Positions 28,001 to 37,437 of a DNA stretch of 64,000 bases are shown piece after piece. Origin of the DNA: Affinundibacterium fentianense (lineage in GTDB: Bacteria; Pseudomonadota; Gammaproteobacteria; Burkholderiales; Burkholderiaceae_D); the NCBI RefSeq assembly GCF_018139545.1, contig NZ_JAGSPJ010000004.1:186001-250000 (forward strand), written 5' to 3'. The position numbers were made by a program, and so were the translations under genes. Each line of letters opens with the position of its first letter. Within the stretch, counting starts at the first letter, position 1. The notes under the pieces were generated by a model. It ran no database searches, was not told the DNA's origin, and saw nothing but the letters and a program-made list of their open reading frames with translations.

Positions 28001-29086
28001 TTATCGCAGCAATTTCGCCGCATCCACCAACTGCACTTCATGCATCATATTCAAATAGGCATCGAAGTAAGGTTTATGGGAAGAACCAACCACAGATAAA
28101 ACCTTCGTGCCAGGCTGATTGCCAAATGCACTGCGAATATTCGCTACCATACGCAAATTGCGCGTCTCCCACCATGCGACATATTGACGACCGTATAGCT
28201 CTGGCGTGACATGCTTGATCCCACCACCAAAATCCGCTGCAATGAATGCCTGCAGTTTGCTTGGATCATTAAAGAAGCGATATAAGTTCAGCAAACCTTC
28301 AGAAGAATTCAACGCTGCTTCCAGAGCGACTGCTTCTTTCTTCTCGGGGAAGTCGATCTGACTCCACATATTCTGCAATGCTTCTCCGAACTTTGGGCCA
28401 GCCTTATCGGTAATATCGTCTGCAGTATGATCATCGGTTGCATAGACGCGTTCCAGACCTACTCGCGCAGCCAACACTGCCGCAAGCTCGTAATTTTCAT
28501 TGTATTTAGGCACCTCACGATTGAGGAATTTCAACATGTTCTCAGGGATACCGTCCGCCGCCTTACGTTCACTGGCATCCAATCGCAGCCATTGCACGAG
28601 AGCCGAGGCGCGGTCATTCGCTGCCAAAAACACAGCAACCAGACGACGCCGCTCGGCAGCACTCGGGGTCACTTTAGATTGTTGCGCCCACTTGCTCAGT
28701 GTCGATTGAATTTCAAGCAAAGCGTCTTGCAAACCTAGGCCTAGGGCTTTTTGCACAGGTGCTGGGTCCCAGCAATAATCTTTAAAGACATCGGGATGCG
28801 TGACCGAGTTGGCGCGTACAAATTCGCATTGCTCGCCTGACAAAGCTTCAATCGTGATAAGGTCTGGCTTAAATTGCGCTAATCTATCAAGCAAGCCGGA
28901 TAAATGGTCCCGCTTGAATTTATCGCCATATGCACTTAAATGCGGCGATCCTAATACCAGTACTTGAGTCGCCTTACCATGCACATCTTTCTTCCACGCA
29001 CGTGGATCAAAGTCCGCTGTTTGTGCGTGCGCCGAAGTGTGAAACAAACCAGCGCAACAGACCAAAGCCAATAAAGTTTTTTTCAT
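28001..29086 (-). CDS. DUF5694 protein (TraB/GumN-like), secreted
   Basis: 361 aa with signal peptide (MKKTLLALVCCAGLFHTSAHA). Motifs: VLVLGSPHL near the start, DLITIEALSGEQCEF, and a C-terminal VLSVVGSSHKPYFDAYL. The HL...E...GSxH pattern resembles the TraB/GumN (Tiki-like) metalloprotease superfamily, and the protein fits DUF5694. Catalytic activity is not shown for this family. It is single-gene, with low resemblance to neighbours. Confidence 0.8.
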   Translation of the reverse strand: MKKTLLALVCCAGLFHTSAHAQTADFDPRAWKKDVHGKATQVLVLGSPHLSAYGDKFKRDHLSGLLDRLAQFKPDLITIEALSGEQCEFVRANSVTHPDVFKDYCWDPAPVQKALGLGLQDALLEIQSTLSKWAQQSKVTPSAAERRRLVAVFLAANDRASALVQWLRLDASERKAADGIPENMLKFLNREVPKYNENYELAAVLAARVGLERVYATDDHTADDITDKAGPKFGEALQNMWSQIDFPEKKEAVALEAALNSSEGLLNLYRFFNDPSKLQAFIAADFGGGIKHVTPELYGRQYVAWWETRNLRMVANIRSAFGNQPGTKVLSVVGSSHKPYFDAYLNMMHEVQLVDAAKLLR

Positions 29087-29277
29087 CGTCGATCTCCATC
29101 AGTGATTACAGTGCGACTAGCTTAGCAAAGAGGAGATTGAATCAACATAGAGGAGCGATGGAATGGAAAATTCGGATGATACAGTGCAGAGATTGAGGAA
29201 TGAAAGGCGATCAACTGAAACGATGAACAAGTTTCACGGATTCATACCAATTCGCACCAAATCATAGCCATGCATAC

Positions 29278-29307
29278 AAAAAAATCCCCGACGCAAAGTC
29301 GGGGGAT
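29278..29307 (-). terminator. Intrinsic terminator after TonB receptor gene
   Basis: On the minus strand, a stem of 8 bp (CCCCGAC type) with a 5-nt loop is followed by seven T, 19 bp past the stop of the receptor gene. This is a convincing Rho-independent terminator. Confidence 0.87.
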
Positions 29308-29325
29308 GGCTAGGTGACAATCAAC

Positions 29326-31500
29326 TCAAAATTTATACTCGTATGTCATGCTAAGGTTACGCGCGGTTGGAACGGCTCGGGCGGATTGGCTGCGTGCGTT
29401 ACCTACGCTGGCATAGGTGAAGGAGTCATACGCTTTGCCGCCTAAGAGATTATTCAATGCGAAACGCATTTGACTTTGTTTATCGAATTTCCAGAGCGCA
29501 TACACATCGACATTCTTCGGCGTTTTCAGGTATTGGCGCTCAGTCAAGCTAATTTGCTGCCAATGTGAATCTTGGATTTTGGCGCTGATGCCAGCGGTGA
29601 GTGGTATATCTTTCGCTCGGTAATTAGCGCCAAAGGTCACAACGTATTGATACGGGGTGAGCGAGTTATAGGGCGTCGCCAAATCCTTCACGTTTGACCA
29701 AAAGTGCGAGTAACTCGCTGAAAAATCCATGTCAGGCGCCTTATCCATCCAACGCTTTAACGGAAATTGCGTGGAGAGTTCGATACTTTGACTTTGCGCG
29801 GTGCCCGCGTTGACAAATTTTTTCCAGTAGGCTTTGTCGGCTTCAAACACGACTTCACGATGGATGTCTTCTATCGATTGCGCTTTGGCACGGATCGCAT
29901 AATTGAGACCATCTTTGCCATTGTGTTCGAAAGCTGCATCGATGCTCCAAGAGAGCTCTGGTCGTAAATTCGGATTACCAACTACGTTCGGGCTTTCGAT
30001 CGAATTATTAATCACATAGATCTTCGGCATTAATAACTGCGTACCCTCTGGTGCTTTAAATGTGCGCGACACACCGAGACGAACTCGCTCAGTATTTTGT
30101 GGATCCAGCTGCCACATTGTCTGGATCACAGGACTGAGAACGCTGGCACGGTTGCTCACCTTTTCACCGAAATTATTTTCTGTCCGTATTCCTTGTGATT
30201 CCCAGCGCAAGCCCAGTGAAACTGAAGAATTTTTCTTGAATTTCCAATCATCCTGCGCATAAAAAGCCGCATTGTCCATGACCGAATTGGCACTATGTGG
30301 TCGATAGATATCATATTGACTCGATGCAAATCGGTCGCTCTGATTATTTTCGACATCCACATTCGCACGCCAGCCAGACCAACCGACGACCAGATCATGC
30401 TCGGCATTCGTTGGAATACTCAATTTGCCATTCGTAATGCCAACAACGACGTGGACATCGGTATTCATGTCACGATTAAATTGGAGTGTGCCATCGGGCA
30501 AATAGTTTTGAGAATGGGATCGCGCGATGAAACTCTGGGCTTGAAAGCCTGCACTGACATCGACACCAATTTGGTTATCCAAACTGGTCACCGCTTTGAG
30601 CGTACTACCGAAATTGGTACCACGATTGGTGTCATGAGAAGTTGTTTTGCCAATTTCAAAAACACGTCCAGCAACATTATTAAACTGGCTCGTGGTGTCT
30701 GCATTAAAACGATTATGTGCAAAAATAGACGTTGAGGTCAGATTGATATTCGAATCAGTTTTATATTGTATCCTTGGTGAAATCCGCACGGATTCGTCGC
30801 CTCGCTTACTGTGCGACACATTTTGAAACTGGCTCTTATTGCCAGTGAGGATGTTTTCGTTCACAAAATTCGTCGTCGAATCATCCGACTGTCCGGCACT
30901 GATACGATCCTTAGATAAACTCGCACTTACCGTATGAGAGAGATTGCCGTTTTTATCGGAATGAAACCAATCGACGCCCCCATTATTTTGGAACATATGA
31001 CCGATGCTCGCTTTGAGACTATGCTGTTTATTGGACGCTGCCTTTTTAAGGATAATATTGATTGTCCCAGCCATCGCCTGGGTACTAAATTGCGCATTTG
31101 CGCCGCGGTAAATTTCGACGCGTTCAATCATATTCAGCGGAATATCTTCGATCGTAATTCCACGTGGCGCTTCACCGTCAATTAGAATTTGCGTATAACC
31201 CGCGGCCATTCCCAATAAGTGCAATTTATTATTGGTGACCTGCACGCCAGGTACGCGTTTCATCGCATCCACAATATTGTTATCGCCAAATCGTGTGAGT
31301 TCAGCATTGCTGACAATCGACCTTGCGGCAGTTTCCGTGCGAGCAAACTCTTCCTGTGATTTGCCTTGTACTTCGACACGTTGTGTTTGCGTCTGTGCTT
31401 GAACCTGTGCTTTGGTTTCGCTGGATTGCTGAGCATGTGCTGACACTGCCATCACATTACAAAGGATAAGCGTGATGACTGAACTTTTTGGTATTTGCAT
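29326..31500 (-). CDS. TonB-dependent outer-membrane receptor
   Basis: 724 aa. A signal peptide (MQIPKSSVITLILCNVMAVSAHA) and Gln-rich linker precede the plug domain: IVDAMKRVPGVQV, ILIDGEAPRG, IERVEIYRGANAQFSTQAMAGTINIIL. The 22-strand barrel follows and ends in the aromatic MTYEYKF. A TonB box may lie in the region RVEVQGKS. It is typical of the siderophore/ferric-complex receptors, but the plug lacks anything specific for one ligand. The receptor at 56301 is a paralogue of the same subtype. A terminator follows. Confidence 0.92.
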   Translation of the reverse strand: MQIPKSSVITLILCNVMAVSAHAQQSSETKAQVQAQTQTQRVEVQGKSQEEFARTETAARSIVSNAELTRFGDNNIVDAMKRVPGVQVTNNKLHLLGMAAGYTQILIDGEAPRGITIEDIPLNMIERVEIYRGANAQFSTQAMAGTINIILKKAASNKQHSLKASIGHMFQNNGGVDWFHSDKNGNLSHTVSASLSKDRISAGQSDDSTTNFVNENILTGNKSQFQNVSHSKRGDESVRISPRIQYKTDSNINLTSTSIFAHNRFNADTTSQFNNVAGRVFEIGKTTSHDTNRGTNFGSTLKAVTSLDNQIGVDVSAGFQAQSFIARSHSQNYLPDGTLQFNRDMNTDVHVVVGITNGKLSIPTNAEHDLVVGWSGWRANVDVENNQSDRFASSQYDIYRPHSANSVMDNAAFYAQDDWKFKKNSSVSLGLRWESQGIRTENNFGEKVSNRASVLSPVIQTMWQLDPQNTERVRLGVSRTFKAPEGTQLLMPKIYVINNSIESPNVVGNPNLRPELSWSIDAAFEHNGKDGLNYAIRAKAQSIEDIHREVVFEADKAYWKKFVNAGTAQSQSIELSTQFPLKRWMDKAPDMDFSASYSHFWSNVKDLATPYNSLTPYQYVVTFGANYRAKDIPLTAGISAKIQDSHWQQISLTERQYLKTPKNVDVYALWKFDKQSQMRFALNNLLGGKAYDSFTYASVGNARSQSARAVPTARNLSMTYEYKF

Positions 31501-31942
31501 GATTGCCTCAAAAGAAAAAAACTGAACACGTTGTGCGATTCACTTAACGGCTCGCACTGTATCGAATTTCTTTTATGACGAAATCCGATATGCGACGAAA
31601 CGACAAAAACTCGTGATGAAAAAACGATTTGTCGTCGCGAACACTTTTGAATGAAGTAGAAAATAGGTGGGAAAAGCGTCGACCAATTGGGCAAATCAAG
31701 CTGGTTGGCTTCGACTTTTTAAGAGAGAGCGGTCAGCACGAATTAGGTGACTTTGCGCGAGATTTTGCACTGCTCTTTTTGGGAATATGGTAAGGTTGGA
31801 CTCTAGTTAGATTGACGTGCCCACCAACAATGCTTAGATCAATTCCAGTGAAATCAGGCCTTTATCTGGATAAATCTTCTGATACATGCGCTGTCTTTTT
31901 TTAATCGATTTCATCCATCCTTGCAATCAACGAGAGCACACA
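31501..31942. other. Intergenic region without recognisable gene
   Basis: 442 bp between divergent genes, the TonB receptor (minus) and a serine hydrolase (plus). I find no clear Fur box, RNA gene or repeat. Confidence 0.45.
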
Positions 31943-33406
31943 ATGCGAACCTCCCACTTGGCAACACTCTTATTCCTACTCACCCTCAATCCGAGTGCTA
32001 GAGCGCAATACGTCGATGAACAAATACAACGCGTTACCAACAGAATGACCGCTAGCATCGTAATAAAAGGCGCGCCTGAGCACTACCACACACTAGCTGA
32101 TAGTATGGCGAAATACAAAGTGCCTGGCGTATCGATTGCCGTAGTGCAAGACGGAAAACTCGCCTGGGCGCAAGGTTTTGGAGTTAAGACTGCGGGAAGC
32201 AATGACGCTGTCTCTGCCACCACCTTATTTCAAGCCGCATCAATTAGTAAACCGGTATCCGCAACCGCAATGCTCCGATTGGTTGAACAGGGAGTCCTTG
32301 CACTCGACACCCCCATCAATACCTTTCTGAAGTCATGGCAATTGCCAGACAATGCCTACACCAAGACAGAAGCAGTGACATTGCGTCGACTGGTTTCGCA
32401 CTCTGCTGGCTTAAATGTTCACGGTTTTCCTGGCTATGCAGTAGGGGCACCCGTACCGACGGTACAACAAATACTCGAAGGTAAGGCGCCTGCCAACACT
32501 GCGGCAGTGCAGGTGGAGATGACGCCGGGTTCGACCTGGAAATATTCGGGTGGTGGTACAACCATCATGCAACTAGCCATGATGGACGCCACAGGCGAGG
32601 AATTTCCCTCACTTGTAAAAAGACTCGTGCTCGATCCTATTGGTATGCAAGATAGCGCTTTTGAGCAACCCCTGTCCAAGGCAAAGCAAGACCTTGCCGC
32701 CGCTGGACACGATGAGGAAGGTAAAGTGATTGTTGGACGCTGGCATACCTATCCAGAATTAGCCGCAGCGGGCCTATGGACCACGCCGAGCGACTTGAGC
32801 AAATGGGCAATTGAAATCGCCAAAGCGCGTGCTGGAAAATCTAGCAAGACACTGTCACAAAAAATGGCGACCGCGATGCTGACTGAACAAAAAGCCCCCT
32901 CAGGTCTCGGCCCGATGTTGTCAGATAAAGGTGACGCGATGTATTTTGAGCATGGTGGCAGTAACGAGGGGTACCGATGTTTTGTGGTCTACTTCCCTGC
33001 GCTTGAGCGTGGCGCAGCCATCATGACCAATGGTGAAGGTGGTTCTATTGTATTTCGTCAGGTACTCAATGCACTCGCAAGAGAATACCAATGGCCAGCA
33101 TTTCAATCCCGCGAGATTACCCTACTGCCCATCGAAACGGGCATGTTGACAGAATTAATTGGCGAATATCCCTTGCCGCCGGGATCGCCAACAGACACGC
33201 CCCCGTCACTGTTCATCTCTCAAGAGGCGGGAAAGCTGATGGTCGAAGTACCTAAATTTCTGCCAAAAACTGAAATTGTGATGCCGGCAGGCGATGAGCT
33301 GCTTGCGCCGGAGAACGGGTTTCAGTTGAAGATTATCAAGGATCAGAATGGGCAGGTCGCGTACTTAGATTTTGGATCAAGAAAGCTCGTGAAAAAAGCG
33401 CGATAG
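31943..33406 (+). CDS. Serine hydrolase, class C beta-lactamase family
   Basis: 487 aa from the chosen ATG. A signal peptide (MRTSHLATLLFLLTLNPSARA) is followed by the beta-lactamase domain: VPGVSIAVVQDGKLAWAQGFG, nucleophile motif S100-I-S-K103, KYSGGG (YxN position) and HGGSNEG (KTG position). The C-terminal 100 residues form an extra lipocalin-like beta domain common in these esterases/D-aminopeptidases. The longer reading frame from 31886 was rejected because only the later ATG gives a signal peptide. Confidence 0.88.
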   Translation: MRTSHLATLLFLLTLNPSARAQYVDEQIQRVTNRMTASIVIKGAPEHYHTLADSMAKYKVPGVSIAVVQDGKLAWAQGFGVKTAGSNDAVSATTLFQAASISKPVSATAMLRLVEQGVLALDTPINTFLKSWQLPDNAYTKTEAVTLRRLVSHSAGLNVHGFPGYAVGAPVPTVQQILEGKAPANTAAVQVEMTPGSTWKYSGGGTTIMQLAMMDATGEEFPSLVKRLVLDPIGMQDSAFEQPLSKAKQDLAAAGHDEEGKVIVGRWHTYPELAAAGLWTTPSDLSKWAIEIAKARAGKSSKTLSQKMATAMLTEQKAPSGLGPMLSDKGDAMYFEHGGSNEGYRCFVVYFPALERGAAIMTNGEGGSIVFRQVLNALAREYQWPAFQSREITLLPIETGMLTELIGEYPLPPGSPTDTPPSLFISQEAGKLMVEVPKFLPKTEIVMPAGDELLAPENGFQLKIIKDQNGQVAYLDFGSRKLVKKAR

Positions 33407-33475
33407 CCCCTTCGCTGGGTTTTGATCAAGCGATCACAAGGAATCGGTTTGGATTGCGAGTAGCGACAGCCCAGA

Positions 33476-34087
33476 CTAAATCAAGACCCTTATCCAGATC
33501 TCATTGCGACGTAAAAAGGGTAAAGAAAATGGCGCATTATAGCGGGAGAAAATGGGCTCGCCTTCTAAAGTCAATCCTGCTTCACTAGCTGCTTTTTTGA
33601 GTGTCGCGAGTTTTTCATCGTAGAGCGACTGTGACCAGCTACCTGAGTACTGCAATACCACATAGGTTTGCTGCGGCATTTCGCGCAGCTTGACTTTAGG
33701 GCTCGTGGGTTCAGGCAGGCTGTCCATCGTAAACTCGCGTGGCATCGCAAATTGCACTAAGTAACCACCTTCCGTTTCAGTTTGCGCTACTGGTGCCGTC
33801 ATCGCAATTTTGACTGGTGCGGCGGTCTGTGAGACGGGTGCAGTCATGTCAATTTTTCGGCTACCCTTATTTTTACCAAAGATGTAGCCACCTAAATACT
33901 CAAATGCGACATTGCCTGCTTTCTCAGCAGGCCCTGGCACGACAACCTCGGCGACCAAATACGCCTTGTATTGTCTAATTTCAAACTGAGGATATCGTTT
34001 AAGTACCTCAAAAACAGGTTCCTCAATAGCAAAAGCATTCGCACAGAGTCCCCACAAGCTGGCAAGTATTGCGATGGTTCGTTTCAT
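33476..34087 (-). CDS. SOUL family heme-binding protein, exported
   Basis: 203 aa. A signal peptide (MKRTIAILASLWGLCANAFA) is followed by the SOUL domain: YPQFEIRQYKAYLVAEV, FEYLGGYIFGKN, KIDMTAPVSQT and a second IAMTAPVAQT, and near the end YNAPFSLPFLRRNEIWI. SOUL proteins bind heme or related hydrophobic ligands; the bacterial role is unknown. The ATG at 34087 has AGGAGA 7 nt upstream, so a TTG six codons earlier is rejected. Confidence 0.92.
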   Translation of the reverse strand: MKRTIAILASLWGLCANAFAIEEPVFEVLKRYPQFEIRQYKAYLVAEVVVPGPAEKAGNVAFEYLGGYIFGKNKGSRKIDMTAPVSQTAAPVKIAMTAPVAQTETEGGYLVQFAMPREFTMDSLPEPTSPKVKLREMPQQTYVVLQYSGSWSQSLYDEKLATLKKAASEAGLTLEGEPIFSRYNAPFSLPFLRRNEIWIRVLI

Positions 34088-34560
34088 GTTCGTCTCTCCT
34101 GGCAATTAAGGTAGCGGTTTCTATTGTCTCAAACCAAGCAGGTAATCTTAAATTGTCGCATGCATAGAACATGACCAGCGAGCGCCTGGTCGAAAGAATG
34201 CGGTTCACTTTTCTTAGGTGCTCTACCCAATAGCTGGGGTTATTATCTTGACATTTTTGTACTTGCCACCGTGGCGTTGCGGGCAAATCAGCCAACGTCA
34301 CGCCCCTAGCAATAGGGCGAGCAAGTAATACAAGTGCGGCAGACCGTCGGTGTCTCGAAATTAGAACATTTATCGGGACAGAGTGTAGCGTTAATTCAAC
34401 TTTCTATTCGGCGAATGCGGATCAGTCCATCGCGATATCCCTGTATCATCTTTTTCTAGTTTTTTTTCCTCTGTTCCATCGGTATTTGTTCACTGCAAAA
34501 AATTACTTTGCACATCATCTACTTCATGTATTTACCTCTTTGCGAGCGCGAAACCCTATC
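34088..34560. other. Intergenic region without recognisable gene
   Basis: 473 bp between divergent SOUL and BLUF genes. It holds their promoters by inference. Short frames on both strands show no family or ribosome-binding site. Confidence 0.45.
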
Positions 34561-34977
34561 ATGATGATCCGTCTTATCTATGCAAGTCGTGCAATCAACT
34601 TGGGGCCAGCTGACGTCAAAGACATCTTGTCGAGTTCACGTCGGAATAATCACAAGCTCGCAATAACAGGTGCGCTAAGTCTCTCGAATGGCATATTTTT
34701 GCAATGCCTCGAAGGCGAGCGCTCTGCGGTGAATGCGCTATATCACCATATCTTGCAAGATAAGCGCCACAACAAACCAGAAATCCTCTCGCTAGAAGAG
34801 ATCACACAACGTCAATTCACAACTTGGAATATGGGATTAATTGCGGCAACAACAGAGAACACGGAGCTATTTTTAAAATATTCTTCCGCTGCCGAATTTG
34901 ATCCTTTCACTATGTCAGCACCCGCTTTGAAGGAATTCTTCACAGAAGTGATGAGCAATGCACGGTGGTTGAGCTAA
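34561..34977 (+). CDS. BLUF-domain blue-light sensor
   Basis: 138 aa from the ATG at 34561 (the frame is open to 34486, but BLUF proteins begin with the RLIYASRA strand). The photocycle residues are present: Tyr7 (IYASRA), Asn30, Gln48 (FLQCLEG), Trp89 and Met91 (TTWNMG). The domain binds FAD and shifts its hydrogen-bond network in blue light. No output domain is attached, so it must act through a partner, as PixD or BlsA do. A chemoreceptor lies just downstream and a cyclase 7 kb away, but no link is shown. Confidence 0.93.
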   Translation: MMIRLIYASRAINLGPADVKDILSSSRRNNHKLAITGALSLSNGIFLQCLEGERSAVNALYHHILQDKRHNKPEILSLEEITQRQFTTWNMGLIAATTENTELFLKYSSAAEFDPFTMSAPALKEFFTEVMSNARWLS

Positions 34978-35404
34978 CAGCCAAGCGAACTGGGAACTGA
35001 GCCTAACATCCCAACAAGATTCAACAAATTACACGATTCGGAAACTGTCGCGCTCACTCTGAAGCGGTCTTCCGCCGTCCTCCCAATTTCTTCCCTCTTC
35101 CGCTATGTAACGATTTCGGATAAGGCCAAAGTCCCTGGAGCTCATTATCATGACTCGCCCTTCCTTCTTGGTCAATTCACCATCAAACCACTTCAGAGGC
35201 AAGGTTCTTCTTCGCAAGGCCACGTGCTCGATGCTGAATTTTCGCAAATTTTTACATGTAAGCTCAATCAACAAACAAAATTCCTAAACGATATAAGGCT
35301 GGCACGCCCTGTCTCGATGAGATTTACTTTTCAATAGCTACACACTTCGGATTGTGCTACCTTATTATGCGATTGCCGTTGGTCAATATATAAAAGGAAG
35401 CCAT
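34978..35404. other. Intergenic region without recognisable gene
   Basis: 427 bp before the chemoreceptor. A TTTACATGTAAG palindrome-like motif occurs near 35250. No gene, RNA or terminator is recognised. Confidence 0.4.
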
Positions 35405-36949
35405 ATGAATTCACTTCGAGTTTCTTCGCGTTTGTATATCATCGTCGGTGTCTCAATTATCGTAATGCTGATTCTGTTTGCGGTGAATTGGCTTTCACTT
35501 GGCCATCTCGCTCAATTGCAAAACGATGGCGTTCACACCCTGCGCAATGCTGGCCAGCTAAAGCATGACGCAAATTTAGGAGCACAGGCCTACCGAGTTG
35601 TCGCGGATACCTATATCAATCAAAACTTCGATGATGTGAAGAAGAAGTGGGATCAGATCCATAAAGAAATCGACACCTCCTTCGCGCTTGCCGGCAAGAT
35701 CGTCAATACGCCGCAACAATCTCAACAACTTGAGACTGCAAAGCGTGCTATCGAAACGATTCGAAAGATCTACGATCAGCAATTTTTGCCGATGGTAAAA
35801 CTCCAGGCACCGCACGAAGAAGTCGGGCCAGTTGACGATGCAATTGACAAGCAGATCGATCTATTTGACAGTTCATTTTCCGCCTTGGCCGAAAGTCTCG
35901 ACCAAGACGCGAAACGCCTTGATCAAGACTATGACGCAACGGTGTCGAATCTACGCATGATCATGGCACTTACAATCATCACGAGTGCAATCATTTTGAT
36001 TGTCCTCACCACTCTTGTTGCACGCAGCATTATCGGACAGCTCGGTCTCGAGTTGCACGAAGCAACCGAACTTGCCCATGCTATCGCAGAGGGTGATTTG
36101 ACCCACGATTTTTCGAACGACGACAAGCGTCCTGACAGTCTTGCTAGCGCGCTCAACGACATGCTTACGGCACTCAAAAAGATCGTTTCCAGCGTTCGAA
36201 ATGGCTCAGAGAGTGTTGCCAGCGCAAGTGCTGAGATCGCACAGGGAAATCAAGATCTTTCAGCGAGAACAGAGAGTCAAGCAAGTTCATTAGAAGAAAC
36301 TTCGGCTAGCATGGATGAACTCAATTCTCAGGTCAAACACAACGCATCGAATGCGCATCTCGCCAATCAACTCGCGATTAATGCGTCCACCGTCGCAGTA
36401 TCGGGTGGCGACGTGGTCGGTCGTGTGGTTGAGACCATGCGAGAGATCAACGATTCTTCGCGCAAAATCTCTGACATCATTGGGGTAATCGATGGTATCG
36501 CCTTTCAAACGAATATCCTTGCATTGAACGCCGCCGTGGAAGCTGCTCGGGCGGGTGAGCAGGGTCGCGGTTTTGCAGTGGTTGCGAGCGAGGTACGCTC
36601 TTTGGCGGGTCGAAGTGCCGAAGCCGCCAAAGAAATCAAGAATCTCATCAATGCCAGTGTCGATCGGGTGCAGCATGGCAGTCAATTAGTCGACGAAGCG
36701 GGCTCAACGATGGCCGAAGTGGTGAGTGCGATTCAAAAAGTATGCGATTTGGTGCAAGAGATCAGCTTGGCAAGTAATGAGCAAGCCCAAAGCGTCATGC
36801 AAGTCAGCTCTGCAGTGACGCAGATCGACGACGTTACCCAACAAAATGCAGCGCTAGTTGAGCAAATAGCTGCGGCAGCAATGAGTTTAAGAAACCAATC
36901 AGATGATTTAGTGCAATCGGTCGCGAGTTTTCGATTAGGAAACAATTAA
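35405..36949 (+). CDS. Methyl-accepting chemotaxis protein
   Basis: 514 aa. TM1 (about 12-33), a periplasmic four-helix-bundle sensor (about 34-192), TM2 (about 193-215), HAMP linker (about 216-270) and a cytoplasmic signalling domain with the hairpin tip [20 protein letters not shown]. The sensor is of the 4HB type, ligand unknown. It lacks the C-terminal NWETF-like CheR/CheB docking pentapeptide, so adaptation would need other receptors. The ATG at 35405 has AAAGGAAG upstream; an ATG 17 codons earlier is not supported. Confidence 0.93.
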   Translation: MNSLRVSSRLYIIVGVSIIVMLILFAVNWLSLGHLAQLQNDGVHTLRNAGQLKHDANLGAQAYRVVADTYINQNFDDVKKKWDQIHKEIDTSFALAGKIVNTPQQSQQLETAKRAIETIRKIYDQQFLPMVKLQAPHEEVGPVDDAIDKQIDLFDSSFSALAESLDQDAKRLDQDYDATVSNLRMIMALTIITSAIILIVLTTLVARSIIGQLGLELHEATELAHAIAEGDLTHDFSNDDKRPDSLASALNDMLTALKKIVSSVRNGSESVASASAEIAQGNQDLSARTESQASSLEETSASMDELNSQVKHNASNAHLANQLAINASTVAVSGGDVVGRVVETMREINDSSRKISDIIGVIDGIAFQTNILALNAAVEAARAGEQGRGFAVVASEVRSLAGRSAEAAKEIKNLINASVDRVQHGSQLVDEAGSTMAEVVSAIQKVCDLVQEISLASNEQAQSVMQVSSAVTQIDDVTQQNAALVEQIAAAAMSLRNQSDDLVQSVASFRLGNN

Positions 36950-37016
36950 ACGTCGGCGCCATGAATTTACACGGCCAGTAGCACTAGCAATCACACGCAT
37001 AAACCGATTTTGTGGA

Positions 37017-37026
37017 TTTACATGTC
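37017..37026 (+). promoter_or_regulatory. TTTACATGTC motif upstream of sigma54 promoter
   Basis: The same 10-mer as at 9082, about 190 bp before the -24 element at 37218. A related TTTACACG lies at 36966. It is a candidate binding site for the sigma54 activator shared by both promoters. Confidence 0.45.
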
Positions 37027-37217
37027 AATAGTCGTAAGTTCACTATACGACGACGGTCAACCTATACGCAATGAAACGAGCGATTGCGTTGCCGTCGACA
37101 TGCCATTCTCATCGCAATTTTCAAGCTAGACTTAATTCAGCATCATTAGCCCTGCTTGATGCAATTCCATTCATCAGCGCCCTATGCGCGCAAGGTTCGA
37201 TCCGCTGTGTTTAACCT

Positions 37218-37233
37218 TGGCACGATGCTTGCT
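37218..37233 (+). promoter_or_regulatory. Sigma54 (-24/-12) promoter
   Basis: TGGCACGATGCTTGCT, identical to the promoter at 9209 and again followed by AAAAAT. Spacing GG-N10-GC is exact. Predicted transcription start is near 37244, leaving a leader of about 190 nt before the MACPF gene. Confidence 0.85.
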
Positions 37234-37437
37234 AAAAATGCCAATACGTTTCTTCAGGGTGCATCGTTTCCCATGATCGAATTGGTCGGCACTATCCTTT
37301 TCGAAGTGAATCTCGGAGCACGTTCGAGTACCTACTTTACCGAGGAAACGGCTTGATCTATTTCCGAGGGCTCTCGCTATCGATGAAATTCGCCCTCGCT
37401 CTCAACCGCCTTACACAAACAACAGGACACTACAGCT

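Noticed and set aside
26070..33406. Antibiotic-resistance beta-lactamases
   Set aside because: Both serine hydrolases keep SxxK but lack the Asn of YxN and the KTG motif, so penicillin hydrolysis is unlikely.
35245..35260. TTTACATGTAAG near 35250 as a further sigma54-activator site
   Set aside because: No -24/-12 promoter follows before the chemoreceptor gene, so a link to the shared TTTACAYGTC motif is not supported.
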